Part shown: piece by piece, positions 50,699-62,595 of the stretch
Numbering within the stretch: the stretch's first letter is position 1
Layout: each line of letters starts with the position of its first letter
Origin: Progne subis subis
Lineage: Eukaryota; Chordata; Aves; Passeriformes; Hirundinidae
Length of the DNA stretch: 64,000 nucleotides
Direction: 5' to 3'
Assembly (NCBI GenBank): GCA_022316685.1
Contig: JAKJHU010000180.1
Span: forward strand, 535,494 to 599,493
The notes under the pieces: generated by a model
Databases searched by the model: none
What the model was told of the DNA's origin: nothing
The model's input: the letters and a program-made list of their open reading frames with translations, nothing else
Made by a program: the position numbers and the translations under genes

Positions 50699-51636
50699 TT
50701 TCTTAGCCCGAGTATGTGTCAGATTGGCTGTTGGCAATGAAGAAATTGGAAAATGACATCCGTGGCCACCGAAGGTCTGGCTAGAACCGGGAGTGAGAGC
50801 AAAACCTCTGTATTTTCTGCTCCATTGAAGAACCCCAACGGAGAAAGCTGTAAACGCCACGGTGCCGTTTTTTCCTTTTTACCCCCTAAGAGGTCTCATT
50901 CTACCCATGTACAGTGTTAGCAGCAGTCACTTGATGTCGGGGTGTATTTCAGAGGTAGCAATAAAAGAAAGTAGATTTTTTTATTCTGTAAGTCTCCAAA
51001 CCTCATTGTTTAGTAAGAAAGAAATCCAAAACAAAGCAAACGAAGAAAACAAAAAGAAAACAAAACCCCCCTTGAAAAAAACCACAGAAAGAGAAAATCT
51101 GCCAATATTATTTTAATGAGAAATAAATTTTTACCATTTAGAAAAGCAGGCTAATTTAATTCTAATTAATTGTTGTTCGGATGTGTCAGGTTAATGAATT
51201 CATATAGTTTAAAATATCATTTAAAATATAAACAAACACAAATTTTTAAAATTCAATACAAAAATAGGAAAGTATAATTAATAAAAAGTGAAATATAAAA
51301 TACAAAAAATAATATCAGCAATATAAATAAATACAATCTCTATTATAACATGCTATGTGTATTATAATATATCTAATATACCTAGATATAGATATAAAAC
51401 AGAAATGGTAATGATAAATATAAGCATAAACATTAAAAAATACTAAAAATTTGATATATGGCCTACAATCAAGGCATTTTTGGTTTGAATTTGGTGAGTG
51501 GCAGGGTTCTGGGAGTTGCGCTTGGGACTCTTTTGGGGCATTTCTTTTAGAGATTTTTGGGCGGGGATTTTTGGGCCCGTTTTCTTTTGCCTGCCTTCTC
51601 TGCCTGTCCTCGAGGCTGGGCTGTGAGCTTGAGGCA

Positions 51637-51790
51637 GTGCTGCCACCCTGTGCATGCAGAGCGGTACTGCAGCATCCCCCGTGCCCGTCCCCGCCATTCG
51701 TAGGCATCCCGAGCTGGAAGTGCAGTGCAGTGCTGCCGCCCTGTGGACACAGGGCGGTACTGCAGTTTGCCCGTGCCCGACCCTGCTGTG
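51637..51790 (+). repeat. 93 bp GC-rich subrepeat, two units
   Basis: GTGCTGCC starts at 51637 and 51730 (93 bp apart) head units containing CCCTGTG..GCGGTACTGCAG and CCCGTGCCCG. The second unit contains an inverted repeat CCGCCCTGTG-GA-CACAGGGCGG (51736-51757). Copy C has three such units at 63140, 63234 and 63329. Confidence 0.85.
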
Positions 51791-52245
51791 TGTGGGAGAA
51801 ACAAAAGAAACAGTACCAAAAAACACCTTTAGAGCACAGTTGCGGGCACGCTGAAACCCAGAGCCGTGCCGGGTACTCCTGGAGGTGCGGAGGCACCCCT
51901 TATTTGCCCAGGAGCAACGGCGGGAAACCCCTTTTTTGGAGGAAAAGATTTCAGCCAATCGGCGGCCGCCGTTTTGTTCCGGGTTGAAAGGACTTCCGGC
52001 CGGCGCCATTTTGTCTCATTTGCATACCAAAAGAAACAGTCCAAAAAACACATTTAGAGCGCAGCTGCGGGCACGCTGACATCCAGGACCGTGCCGGGTA
52101 CTCCTAGAGGTGCGGGGACACCCCTTATTTGCCCCGAAAAGCGGCGAGAAAGCCCTTTTTTGAAGGAAAATATTTCAGCCAATCGGCAGCCACCGTTTTG
52201 TTCCGGGTTAACATCAGTTCCGGCCGGCGCCATTTTCTTCCGTAC

Positions 52246-52500
52246 CACGTGATGCTATGGGGGCCGCCATATTGCCGTACGGCCTATGGGGGCCGCCATA
52301 TTGGTGTACGGCACATGGGAACCGCCATTTTGTTCCGGTGTGACATCACTTCCGGTAGGCGGCCATCTTCTTCCGTACCACGTGACCATATGGGTGACGC
52401 CATATTGCCACGCGGCCCATGGGGGGCGCCATTTTGGGGTGTGTTACCTGGGGGCTGCCATTTTGTTCCGGTATGACATCACTTCCGACCGGCGCCATTT
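52246..52500 (+). promoter_or_regulatory. YY1/E-box/CRE-ETS block, first long unit
   Basis: CACGTG at 52246-52251 and 52379-52384. YY1-type GCCGCCATATTG at 52263-52274 and 52292-52303, with further CCGCCATTTTG variants. TGACATCACTTCCGG at 52341-52355 and a near copy at 52474. A roughly 29 bp sub-period (GGGGGCCGCCATATTG..TACGGC) is visible. Confidence 0.75.
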
Positions 52501-53184
52501 TGTCTCATTTGCATACGAAAAGAAACAGTCCAAAAAATGCATTTAGAGCGCAGCTGCGGCCGCGCCGTCACCCAGGACCGTGCCGGATACTCCTAGAGGT
52601 GCGGGGGCACTCCTCATTTACCCCGAAAAGCGGCGGTAAAGCCCTTTTTTGGAGGAAAAGATTTCAGCCAATCGGCGGCCGCCATTTTGTCCCGGTATGA
52701 CATCACATCCGGCCGGCGCCATTCTGGCTCATTTGCATACGAAAATAAACAGTCGTAAAAAACACATTTAGAGCGCAGATGCGGCCGCGCCGTCACCCAG
52801 GACCGTGCCGGGTACTCCTAGAGGTGCGGGGGCACCCCTCATTTGCCCGGAAAACAGCCGGAAAAGTCCTTTTTTGGAGGAAAATATTTCAGCCAATCGG
52901 CGGCCGGCGTTTTTTTCCGGGTTAAAACGACTTCCGGCCGGCGCCATTTTGGCTCATTTGCATACGAAAATAAATAGTCCAAAAAAACACATTTATAGCG
53001 CAGCTGCGGCCGCGCTGACACCCAGAGCCGTGCCGGGTACTCCTAGAGGCGCGGGGGCACCTCTCATTTGCCCAGAAAAGCGGCGGGAAAGCCCTTTTTT
53101 GGAGGAAAATATTTCAGCCAATCGGCGGCCGCCGTTTTCTTCCGGGATGACATCACTTCCGGTCGGCGCCATTTTCTTCCATAC

Positions 53185-53440
53185 CACGTGCTTATATAGG
53201 GGCCGCCATATTGCTGTACGGCCTATGGGGGCCGCCATTTTGGGGTGTGTTACCTGTTGCCGCCATTTTGTTCCGGTGTGACATCACTTCCTGCCGGCGG
53301 CCATCTTCTTCCGTACCACGTGACCGTATGGGCGCCGCCATATTGCCGCCCGGCCCATGGGGGCCGCCATTTTGGGGTGTGTTACCTGGGGGCCGCCATT
53401 TTGTCCCGGTATGACATCACTTCCGGCCGGCGCCATTTTG
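53185..53440 (+). promoter_or_regulatory. YY1/E-box/CRE-ETS block, second long unit
   Basis: Same block one 939 bp period later: CACGTG at 53185-53190 and 53317-53322; GCCGCCATATTG or GCCGCCATTTTG at about 53204, 53230, 53335, 53362 and 53391; TGACATCACTTCCGG at 53412-53426, with a variant near 53278. Confidence 0.75.
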
Positions 53441-53870
53441 TCTCATTTGCATACCAAAATAAACAGTCCAAAAAAACACATTTAGAGCGCATCTGCCGGC
53501 GCGCCGACACGCAGGGCCGTGCCGGGTACTCCTGGAGGTGCGGGGACACCCCTCATTTGCCCCAAAAAGCGGCGGGAAAGCCCTTTTCTGGAGGAAAATA
53601 TTTCAGCCAATCGGCGGCCGGCATTTTGTTCCTGGTTGACAGGACTTCCGGCCGGCGCCATTTTGGCTCATTTGCATACCAAAAGAAATAGCCCCAAAAA
53701 ACACATTTAGAGCACAGCTGCGGGCGCGCCGACACCCAGAGCCGTGCCGGGTGCTCCTAGAGGTGCGGGGGCACCCCTTATTTTCCCCAAAAAGCGGCGG
53801 GAAAGCCCTTTTTTGGAGGAAAAGATTTCAGCCAATCGGCGGCCGCCGTTTTGTTCCGGGTTCACAGGAC

Positions 53871-54030
53871 AGGGGCCCTGGGCGCACGGCCCAATCAGCA
53901 CTGCGAGCGCCTCTGCGCATCGGTCAATCACGAGCCGGGGGGGGTGGTTCTAGGGCTGGATGGGAGATGGTGTTTGTGGCCGTGCCTTTGGTGTGTGATG
54001 CTGGTCTCCTCCCCTCGGCTGTTTAACGAG
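53871..54030 (+). promoter_or_regulatory. unique promoter end of array and putative first exon
   Basis: The last unit breaks off inside GGGTTCACAGGAC and continues into non-repeated DNA with CCCAATCAGC (CCAAT) near 53890 and GGTCAATCACG near 53925. A donor, TTTAACGAG|GTAAGC, lies at 54030/54031. Inferred as core promoter and non-coding exon 1 of a + strand transcript; the start site is not determined. Confidence 0.45.
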
Positions 54031-57000
54031 GTAAGCGCGTGGTTTAACTCAGTGGTTTGGACTGTGTTGGAGTCAATATGTTTGGGCGTGTGGTGTGGTG
54101 CGGTGCAGGGCCGATGTTGGGTGGCCCCAGCTGTAGCTCTGTTAATGCTGGGGGGGCTGTTGCTCCTGGGGTAGGCCTCAGGCTTCCAAGCCCTTCCTTA
54201 ATGAGGAGTTAGGAGGCACGAGTTGCCACAGTTTGGCTTTTTCCTGGTCATTATAGGCCTGAAGCGGTGCTTTTTGTATCTTCTGCCTCAGCTTCTACCC
54301 TTGGATTGGGTTTCCTGTGGCTCTGGTAGAGTGCAGAGGGTTTTGCTCTCTGCTGGGCCAGAGAATTGTTTCGGGAAGGTCCTTTATAGACCAGAATTAT
54401 GTCGGCTCTCCAGGCTTCTGCAGTTAAAAGCCTGGCTCATATTTGCAGTGTGGAATTGGAACCTGTTGGACAAGGAATGGGAGACAGAGCCTTTCCTGCC
54501 CTAATTCCTCTAACCTGTGAATTTTTGCTGCGTCTGTGGTTCTGGCCAGGCTTCGTGTTTGGGGTGGGAGCTGTGAAGTTTTGTTCCCTTTCCAGGTGGT
54601 GTTGCTGTATGTGTGCTTAGGGCAGGGAGCATTGGGGTGTTTTTGTTCATTCGGGCTCCTCCTGAGGCATGGAAGGTACAGACTGAAAAGCTTGCAGGGA
54701 AGGGTGACTGAGCACTGTGATGTGGTACACAGCGGGGTGAATGGTAGAGTAAAGCACCCCTCTGAGCAACAGCATGTCAGGTCATAGTCTGGTTTAAGCC
54801 AGTGTTCCTGTGCTATTGTCCTTCTTGTAATTTTCCTGTTAAATTGTAGCTCTGACTTGGAATTTCTCACCAAGTAGTTGTGCAGAGTTTGTTCCTCCTG
54901 CTGCTTTACCTTCAATCCAGCATGCTTGCCTCAAGGCCCTCAGGCAGCCCCTGGTTCTGTGCTCTGTGTTTGGCTGGTCAGCGTTCTTCTGCCAGGTGGT
55001 CCCCTCCTGCAGTTCATTACCTGCCTGGGTTAAAGGTATGTGTCCTGTGTTCTATGGAGGAATTTCCTGCAGTTTTCTTTGTTTGTTTTCACAGAGCAAG
55101 ATTGGGCTTTTCTTCTTGTGCTTTGTACTTAAGGATACATCCAAAGTGCCCCAAAGTGTCCTTGGCACACTGTGGGAATTTGGTGTGTGTGTGTGCGTGG
55201 GATCTTGGGATGTAAATCGGTGGGGTTTGCGTGGGAAATGTAAAATCGGCGCTTGGATTGCTCTGGCTACGTAATGGGAAATGCGTGTTAGGAGAAGTGA
55301 CTGCGGCTAAGGACTGCTTTCTTGTAGCTCTGTGGGTTTGGCAGTGTGGTTGGAGGGTTTGTGAGAGCAGACCGGGGAATGGACAGATCAGCCCCAGGAG
55401 GCTGAGCTTTGCTTCTCTTTCCAGAAGGCTGAACCCACTAGTGAATGTAAAGGCTGAGGACAGAGTGAGTAGTAATAATTGTCTGTCTTTTTTTTTTTTT
55501 TCTTTTTTTTCTTCTTTCTTTCTCTTGAGGTCACTTGTAAGGGTAGGACAAGCACTGAGGCAGAGCTTGTTGGGACCCTGACGGAGAGGGAGAAGCAGCA
55601 AATGGAGTTGGAAAAGTATTGTCCTTTCTGTACCTGAGAAGCTGGACAAGACCATGAAATCAGACCTGTGGTGTTGTTGGGGAGTCCACGGTCCAAGGGA
55701 ACTCCTGGATTGCTCCTGAAGCCCTGGCCGGGCTTGGGGCCCGATCCACGAGGAAGCCGAGCCCGGCTGTTGCCGCACCGGACGTTGTGTCGGCCTGTCG
55801 CCGGCCCCATTTGTCCGAGCTGGGCCCTGTCCCAGCAGAGCTGTAAGTCTCTTTGCCTGCAGGTGGATGTGCCAGTGGCAAGTCTCAATTGTGGGAGAGG
55901 CTCTCCAGTGCTTGGCTGGGACGGGGGGCTCCCAGCTCGCGGGCTGTGGCTCTGGAGGATGGTGAAGTCTCAGGGTCCCTGGTGCTGTGTCTCAGTCCCT
56001 GTAGTGCTGCTCTCTTTGGCAGCAGCGGCGAGGGGCATTGCAGGGCTTTGTGGTTCGGAGTTCTTTGCTGCTTTGAGCTCTGGTCGACGAGGCTGGATTC
56101 CTGAAGCTGGTGTCTGTGTCCTTGCTGCTGCCCCTGCCCCCTGGCCAAAGAAACCTGCAAGGATTTAAGGTTTTAGGCCTGGTATTCCCTTTGGTGAGCT
56201 TCCTCCCAGCCCTGATGTACTCCCGGAAGTGCCATGGAGGCGTCCTCCTCTCAGGACCGAGGAGCTGTAGGCTGGGTGCTGCTTCTGTTCTGCCCTGGGA
56301 ACCCTTGGAGAGAAGCTTGAAGATGGGCTGGGGAGACGTGATCCGGGATATTCCCCCCTCCTGAGGTTTGGTACCAGTGCGGTAGGAAAATCCAGGTTTC
56401 CATCTAGCTCAGGATTTCTTGGTCAGGGGGCCAAAACTCTGGGAGATGCTGGAGTTTGAGGGGGTATTGTGCTAGCTCTGACGTAGAGCTGCCTCCCGTC
56501 CTAAAGTAAACAGCACTCGCTGCAACTGGCAGACTTCTGTTGGTTTCCCTCAGAGCATTTAGAGGGCTCTGTAGCTGCTGGGCCGTTAGCAACAGGTGCG
56601 AGGTCCTTGAATGTGCAGCGTAACGAATCTTATTCCACCGAGAATTGAATGAGCCTCCAGGAATTTGTGAGCTGATGAAGGGATTTCTGAGCCAAAGTTG
56701 CCGACCCGAATAAGGCTGGCAGCTCTAGCGGACACGCCGATTCCTGGTGATTGTGCCCTTCTGGCCGTGGAGCACCTTGGGTAAGTCAGAAATCCGTGGG
56801 AACTCCGTGGCCTTTGGTCACGTAAGTAAATGTACTTATGGCTATCGCACTGCAACGTCAGCTGTGCTGTTGCTGATCTAGAGGAGTCAAGTATTTCCCC
56901 ACCAAGCAGAGCCTTTCTCTCGTCTGTCTGTTTCTCAGAGTTTTCAATCGATTGTCCTAGTCCTGAAATTCAGCGCTCTTCTGAAATCCGCCGGGAAGAA

Positions 57001-58233
57001 CGTGAAATCGTGGTCGCGACGCTTAAGCGCCTGTGAGAGGCGAAGCAGAGGCTTCTTTGAAAAGCTCTGCAAAGGGAAATGTCAACTGAACTAGGGACAA
57101 GCCTCAAAAGTAGTTAAATATTTTCTTCTAATAATGACATCATGGAAACAGAGGAAGGGGATGCATTTGGTATAACTTTAGAGGTAGTCTAGGCAGTACA
57201 AACTGCACAAAATTGTATCAACAGGATGGAAGCGATAAGTTCATTTCCCTCCAATCACAGCTTTGGTTGAGGTGATCTTTCTGGGCAGTTTTTCAACTTG
57301 GATGGGAATAAAAGCTTCCAAGGTGTGCCCCTTTGTAGCTCAAGCCCCCTCGAAGACAACAAGCTGATGGTGATGTTTTCACTTTCTTCTCAGGGAAGCA
57401 GTGGCCCGAAGCTGTTCTTGTGTCTGGCAGTTGCGGGGCACGCTTGGATCTCTGCTGCAGCTGTTCTGGTGCGTATGACGGGTGGTTTTCAGGGATGCGA
57501 CGGGCAGCATCGCAGCCTGGAGCGCTTGTCTGGCGGTGCTCGGGGGTGTCACGGCCTGCCGGGTTCCTCCTCTGCCTCCGTCCCGGGGCGGAGCCGTCCT
57601 GCCCTTTCAAGCAGCCCTTCCTTTCCTGGGCGCTTGATCCGTGCTGTGCTTGAGGGAGAGATCTCGGTTGTGGCTGTGTCCCGCCTGCCTCGACTGGCAA
57701 GTGCTGCGGTTGTGGTTGGCGCGTGGCCGTGGGGATCCTGGGGACGGGTAACGATCCTTCCTTCCCCTTGCAGGGGGATCTGTGCCACGCTCAGAGGCAA
57801 ACAGAAAACAAGACCGTGGCTTTTTATCTGGGTCTAGTTTCGTGTTCGTGAGACAAATTGGTTCTCACAAAGTTTCAGGAACCAGCCACCTTTATGGGCC
57901 ATATGTTTATGTTTCTGAACGTTTATGGGTCACCCTGCCAGCTCCCGTTCACTCAGCAGGCACGGCACCGAGGGTGCTCCCCTTCTATCTCTGGCCAGTC
58001 CAGAGGCAGCTTTTCCCGCGGCTCCGTCCCAGAGCGGATTTCTGTATCGCCGCTGTTGACGTCGTAGCGCTCCGTGGTGAGGAACATCACCCGTGTCAGG
58101 CAACTCCTAGAAAAAGGCCAAAACGGAACAACCGGGCGTGTCTTTTGTACGAGCCATTGCGTTCCAGCAGGGAAAGTATCAGCAGGTGCAGGGCACAGCA
58201 GGAGGATTCCTTCCCATTTAATCAGAAGGGTCT
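54031..58233 (+). ncRNA. putative spliced non-coding transcription unit
   Basis: G- and T-rich on the + strand, like introns transcribed left to right. Acceptor-like sites include GGTCATTATAG (about 54255), TTTGCCTGCAG (55861), TTTTCTTCTCAG (about 57393) and CCCTTGCAG (57774). Open frames reach 179 codons (57298-57837) but show no recognisable domain, so a protein is not claimed. Poly-T at about 55487-55510. Exon structure cannot be resolved without RNA data. Confidence 0.3.
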
Positions 58234-58707
58234 GCAAAGCCAGCAGCAAACGGTCCTGGCTGGGGCCTGTCAGGGGTCAGCATTATCAGCAGGAAGTGCG
58301 GCCAGAGGGGCTCAGGCAGACCTTGGGCTGGGTGTGACCTGTACTGGCCACATCTCCACTGTCCTCTCTAGGGTGGGCAAAGGCAAATGTGGCAGCTGAG
58401 CACGTGCTGGAGACTCTCCCTCAGCTGTCCTAAAATCTGTCTAGAAGATGAAAGTGTGCTTGGCTTGACTTGGTTTGTAGCACTTCAAAGTAGTTTTCAA
58501 ATATTCTCCGAGAACTGTGACCTGAATTAAGGCCAGCGTTCTTTTGTGCCAGCATCGTTCTGATAGACAGTGGTTGTTCATCTGGACTGGTTTTCATGTC
58601 TCTGTTTTTTTCTGAAGTTGCCATTTACTTTGCTGAGTTGCTGTGGATGTTCACCCTTGTACTTTGGACAGCGGTTGGGGATTTTTTTCTTCATTCCACA
58701 GCTCTAA

Positions 58708-58711
58708 TGCT

Positions 58712-58742
<31 letters not shown>

Positions 58743-58745
58743 TTT
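58708..58745 (+). repeat. (TTTA)n microsatellite
   Basis: About nine TTTA units within copy C; absent at the matching place in copy B (about 46980). Confidence 0.95.
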
Positions 58746-61729
58746 TCCCTCCCTAGCAGTAAAATTCTCCAAAGCACTCACCCGGCTGCAGCATGGCATT
58801 TTCTCCGAGAGTAATGCTGCTTCTCCCAGGCAGCGCTGCCCTGTTCTGGGTGTCTCGGTGGGAAGTTTTCACTGCATCCTGTAGCCCCAGAATCCATGGC
58901 TGTCCCTCAGGGTTGTGAAGGAGCGGGAAGTGCATGATCTAAACTGTGGCATCTCAGCTATGTTTTGGGAAACCTGGAAAAGCAAGCTCTTCTTGACAAG
59001 GAACCGCTTCATCTCGAAAGTCAATGTGTCTCGCGAGAGGTGCCGCAAAGGGTGAGATTGAACCTTCTGTCCTCCTTTGTTTAAATCGCCGCTGTGAAAC
59101 CTTGATACGCTTCAATAGTTTCTGTGGTTTCACATTTACTGGCCCTCCAGCGCAGGCCGCAGACCGAACGGTTTTCAAACGAGCGATTCCCCTGCTCACC
59201 CCGCCCCGGGAGCAGCTGGAGCCTCCAGGCCGGGCTGAGCGAACAAACACTTGGGGGTGACACAGCTCCACGCGGAGGGTACCTGGGGACAATGTGTGGC
59301 TTTGTCCTGGATTTTTGGGGGGTTTTTTTAGCTTTCTATGGGGTTTCAATCATCGACTCGGTAAAAAAAAAAACCGGTAAGGACTGAAAGCATGAGGGGC
59401 TGTCAAGTTATACACACCAAAGACAACTTTTTTTTTTTTTTTAATAGCTGTGAGACTTGTATCTTGATTTTTGGGACTCTTTTTTGGCCAAGTGTATTGT
59501 AAGAAGTCTTATTTAAAGTAAGCTGCTTCAATAATGAATTTAATGGTACCAATACCCTCTAATGTCAGAAGGTCAAAAGCACTAACACCAACATGGGCAC
59601 CTTCCTTAATTTTTAGCAGCAAAACTTGATCTTAACTAAATGTAAGACTTAATTTCTCTGCTGCTAATAAGTTAATAAAGGAGTTTGTCAGCTTTTGCTG
59701 CCCTTCGCAGATACTCAAGGTAGTGAAAAAATGGCTCTACTGTTCTGAACTAACTATGGATATTACACCTCCCTCCTTCTCCCCAGCCTGGAAACAGGTG
59801 GATTGATCTTTGATCTTCTTTCTTTGCGTTTCTGTGGCTGTTTGAGCTGCGTGGAGAAGGTGTCTGTGGACATGGCAGCCGGGGAAGGGAAAGTCTGGGA
59901 AGGAGCTGCTCAGAAATCCAGAAGCAGCGGTGGATTGGGAGCTGGGGGTCCCGCCTCAGTCGCACCCTCCCGGACGCCCTGTGTCCAGGGTAATATTCCC
60001 GTTTTCCTTCCTGACCGTGGAGGCGGCGGAGAGCAGAACACTCGGCACTGAGGGAAAGGGGAACAGCAGGGAAAAAGTGCTGCTTCGTGTCCTCAGAGAG
60101 CAGTGGGAAGAGCCCGAGGGAAATACTGGCTGGCTGAGGGATCCTTGTGTCCCCTCTGGAATAAATCCTCCGACGTGCCGGTTTGCAGCCCGGTTTGGAC
60201 ACATGTTGCCTGCCGCTTTGGTTCCGAAGAAGCGGAAATCCGTGGATTTCTGACTGATTTCCCGTAGGTTCCCCTGTTTTGGAGGAGCTGCAGGGTGAGG
60301 TCAGTATTCTGGGGGAGCGTCCGGGGGGCTTCTCCCAGCCGAGTTTCTCCTGGAGCTGGGTGCTGGGTGTAATGCCGGACGTCTAAGCCGGCTTTGGGGC
60401 GTTGTGCAGTCGCAGCTCTAAGCCTGAGCCCAGGCCTGGCTGTGTGCCAGCACTAAAGCCGGCAGCTGGGTGTGCTTTTCCAGCCCTTCCATCACGCAGG
60501 CCATCCCAGCTTCCCGGAGCTCCCCGGCGCACGGCCTGGACTCACTCCCTGGGAGCTGCGCTTCCGTCTGCCCGAAGCGAGGGCGTCCTGCCCGGGTTTG
60601 AAACTTTATTGCTGTTTGTTTTTCCTCTTCCAGGGAGCTGGCAAAAAAGGAGAGAGCCACTAGGAAGCGAAGCCGCCCGAAGGCCTTATCCCAGCCCAGG
60701 ATTTCCACTTTTCTCTCGGACTCCTGGATAATTGCTTGAGCATAACCAGGGAGCGTCCGTTTCATTTCCTGCCTTTTCCAATAAACCCTTGCCTTCAGCT
60801 GGAGCGCGTTCTGGTGTCCTCCTCTCCTCCTCCTCCTCCTCCTCCTCCTGCATGGATTTGTAAGATAAAGTTCCTGACTATTACCCGATTGAATTTTGTT
60901 CTTCCAGCGATTGTGGCTCTCTCGTTCCATTGAAACTTCCCCGCTCTGCCGAGAGTTTGAGATGTCAAATCCAGGTAAGACTGGAGTTTTCTTTGGATTG
61001 CTACTCCCACGAAACACAGATAATTCTTGGAGAAGTGTAACGGGACATGTTTACTTCCCACTTCCCTTTAAAATCAGAGCAGAGGAGGCAGATTTTTCCA
61101 TCATCCTTCCATGAACTTCCACCAACTTCCTGACTGTTGCAAAAGTTTTCAATGGTAGAAATTCCCGAGCTTGTTTTTGCAGGCGAGCTGGGATTGGGTG
61201 TTCTGCCTTCCTTTTATTTCATGGTTTTCCTCTCTCTGATTGTAGTGAGGGGATATTTATCGCAAATACCGATTTTCCATCCCAATTGGAATTTTTGTAC
61301 ATCCTAGGGCACATTTGCAGGGATGTTTTCCAGAAGAGTGTTGGTAAATGGGCATTGTGGAGCACCATATCTGCAGAACGCTGTAAATTCCCAGGAAAAC
61401 TTGCCGGGTGTTTAATTGCCGTCATGAATCTCTCTGGAAAGTTCAATTTACTGTCATTTTTGATGACATGAATCCCATTACAACCTCAATCCTAGCCTAA
61501 CTGATGTTCCCTGGACGCAATGGGGAGGTTCTTTCCTGCCTTGGCACATTTGGATGTTCATCCAAAGTGAGTTTCCCGCTAGAATAGAATTCGTTTCCAA
61601 GCAAAACTGGGAATTGTCTCTAAACCTTCTTTTCTGGGAGGCACCGGGTTTTGTTTTCCCCATCCCTGCGTAGTGCAGGATTCCTCCCGGAGCTGTGTTA
61701 GGCCGTGGCGGAAGAGGAGAGCTGCATTT

Positions 61730-62105
61730 ATTTTTGTATTACTATTTATTTTATTTTTTACTTTTTTACTTTTGTAATTTTATTTTCTTGAGTTTTATTT
61801 TTTCGTTCAGTTTTTTGTTTTGAACTTTTAAAAAGGTTTTATATTTAATTTCTTCTATCTTTATAATTGTATTATTTTTGCTTTTGTTGTTATTATATTT
61901 TCTTCTTTAAATTATTTTTCATTTTAAAAAATATTTTATTTCATGTCATTTTTATTTTTTTTTGGTGGTTTTTTTTTATTTTTATTTGATATATTTTTAT
62001 ATAGAATTTATTTTATTTTTCTTTTATGTTTTACTTTTTAATTACTTTTGTTTTAATTTTTTTTTTTCCCCCCATATTTTGTTTTTTCTTTTTTTTTTTC
62101 CCTTA
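61730..62105 (+). repeat. T-rich region, copy C
   Basis: Counterpart of 40555-40925 and 50320-50698; ends in poly-T and CCCC before CTTACCCTTTCTCACC. Confidence 0.9.
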
Positions 62106-62439
62106 CCCTTTCTCACCCAAGTATGTGGCAGATTGTCTGCTGGCAACAAAGAAGTTGAAAAATGACATCCGTGGCCACCCAATGATGGCCTGTATATCAC
62201 GAGAGAGAAACAAAACCTCTGTACTTTCTACTCCACTTGAAGAACCGAAGGGAGAAAGCTGTAAACACCACAGTGCCTTTTTTTTCCTTTTTATCCCCTA
62301 GCAGGTCTCATTCTACCCACGAACAGTGTTAGCAGCAGTCACTTGATGTCAGGGTGTATTTCAGAGGCAGCAATAAAAGAAAGTAGATTTTTTTTTCTTC
62401 TGGAAGTCTCCAACCCTCATTGTTTAGTAAGAAAGAAAT

Positions 62440-62595
62440 CCAAAAACAAAGCAAACAAACAACAACAAACAAACACAACCATTAAAAAACCCAAACAAAA
62501 ATACAAGCCAAAAAAACCCCAAAAAACCCCCCCAAACCACCAAAAAACCCCTCCACACAAACACACCCACCCCCCTCGAAAAAAAAAACCACAGA
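62440..62595 (+). repeat. A/C-rich simple tract, copy C
   Basis: AAACAAACAACAAAC, then AAAACCCC and CCACACAAACACACCC. Expanded relative to copy B. Confidence 0.9.

Larger units (their letters stand above)
46509..51818 (+). repeat. macro-repeat copy B
   Basis: Homology with copy C starts abruptly at GCAAAGCCAGCAGCAAACGG (46509 here, 58234 in C), 11.7 kb apart. It runs through the shared landmarks described for copy A into the promoter array. Interrupted by the 636 bp insertion at 47179-47814. Lacks about 265 bp present in A (about 37737-38003) and C, at 48642. No coding gene recognised; ORFs such as 51451-51987 are frame shadows of CpG-rich repeat. Confidence 0.9.
52018..53677 (+). promoter_or_regulatory. 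six exact octamer (POU) motifs across the array
   Basis: ATTTGCAT occurs at 52018, 52507, 52731, 52956, 53445 and 53670, one at the end of six of the seven units, with two more in copy C at 63632 and 63861. All have the same orientation and sit 7-9 bp after a GCGCCATTTTG box. Confidence 0.75.
51819..53870 (+). repeat. promoter-like higher-order tandem array (copy B)
   Basis: Seven units, marked by AGCCAATCGG. CCAAT starts at 51955, 52179, 52668, 52893, 53118, 53607 and 53832, giving spacings of 224, 489, 225, 225, 489 and 225. The pattern (long-short-short) repeats with an exact 939 bp period. Each short unit has TTTAGAGCGCAG, a CpG-rich GCTGCGGCCGCG stretch, CTCCTAGAGGTGCGGGG, AAAGCCCTTTTTTGGAGG, CCAAT, ACTTCCGG or a variant, CCGGCGCCATTTTG and CTCATTTGCATAC. 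Long units carry an added block of E-boxes, YY1 sites and CRE/ETS composites. ORFs across it change frame and lack family matches. Confidence 0.95.

Noticed and set aside
51819..53870. CRISPR array interpretation of the regular repeats
   Set aside because: Units are 225 and 489 bp, similar throughout without unique spacers, in a vertebrate genome.
51443..53931. Many 60-190-codon ORFs repeating similar peptides across the array
   Set aside because: The same DNA unit is read in shifting frames with substitutions that do not preserve any frame; no start, splice or domain evidence.
57298..57837. 179-codon ORF in the spacer
   Set aside because: Crosses likely intron signals, biased G/S/R/V composition and no homology recognised; not enough to call a gene.
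62026..62301. Hydrophobic ORFs in T-rich segments (also 61962-62165 and 33492-33752)
   Set aside because: F/L/I-rich translations of poly-T DNA.
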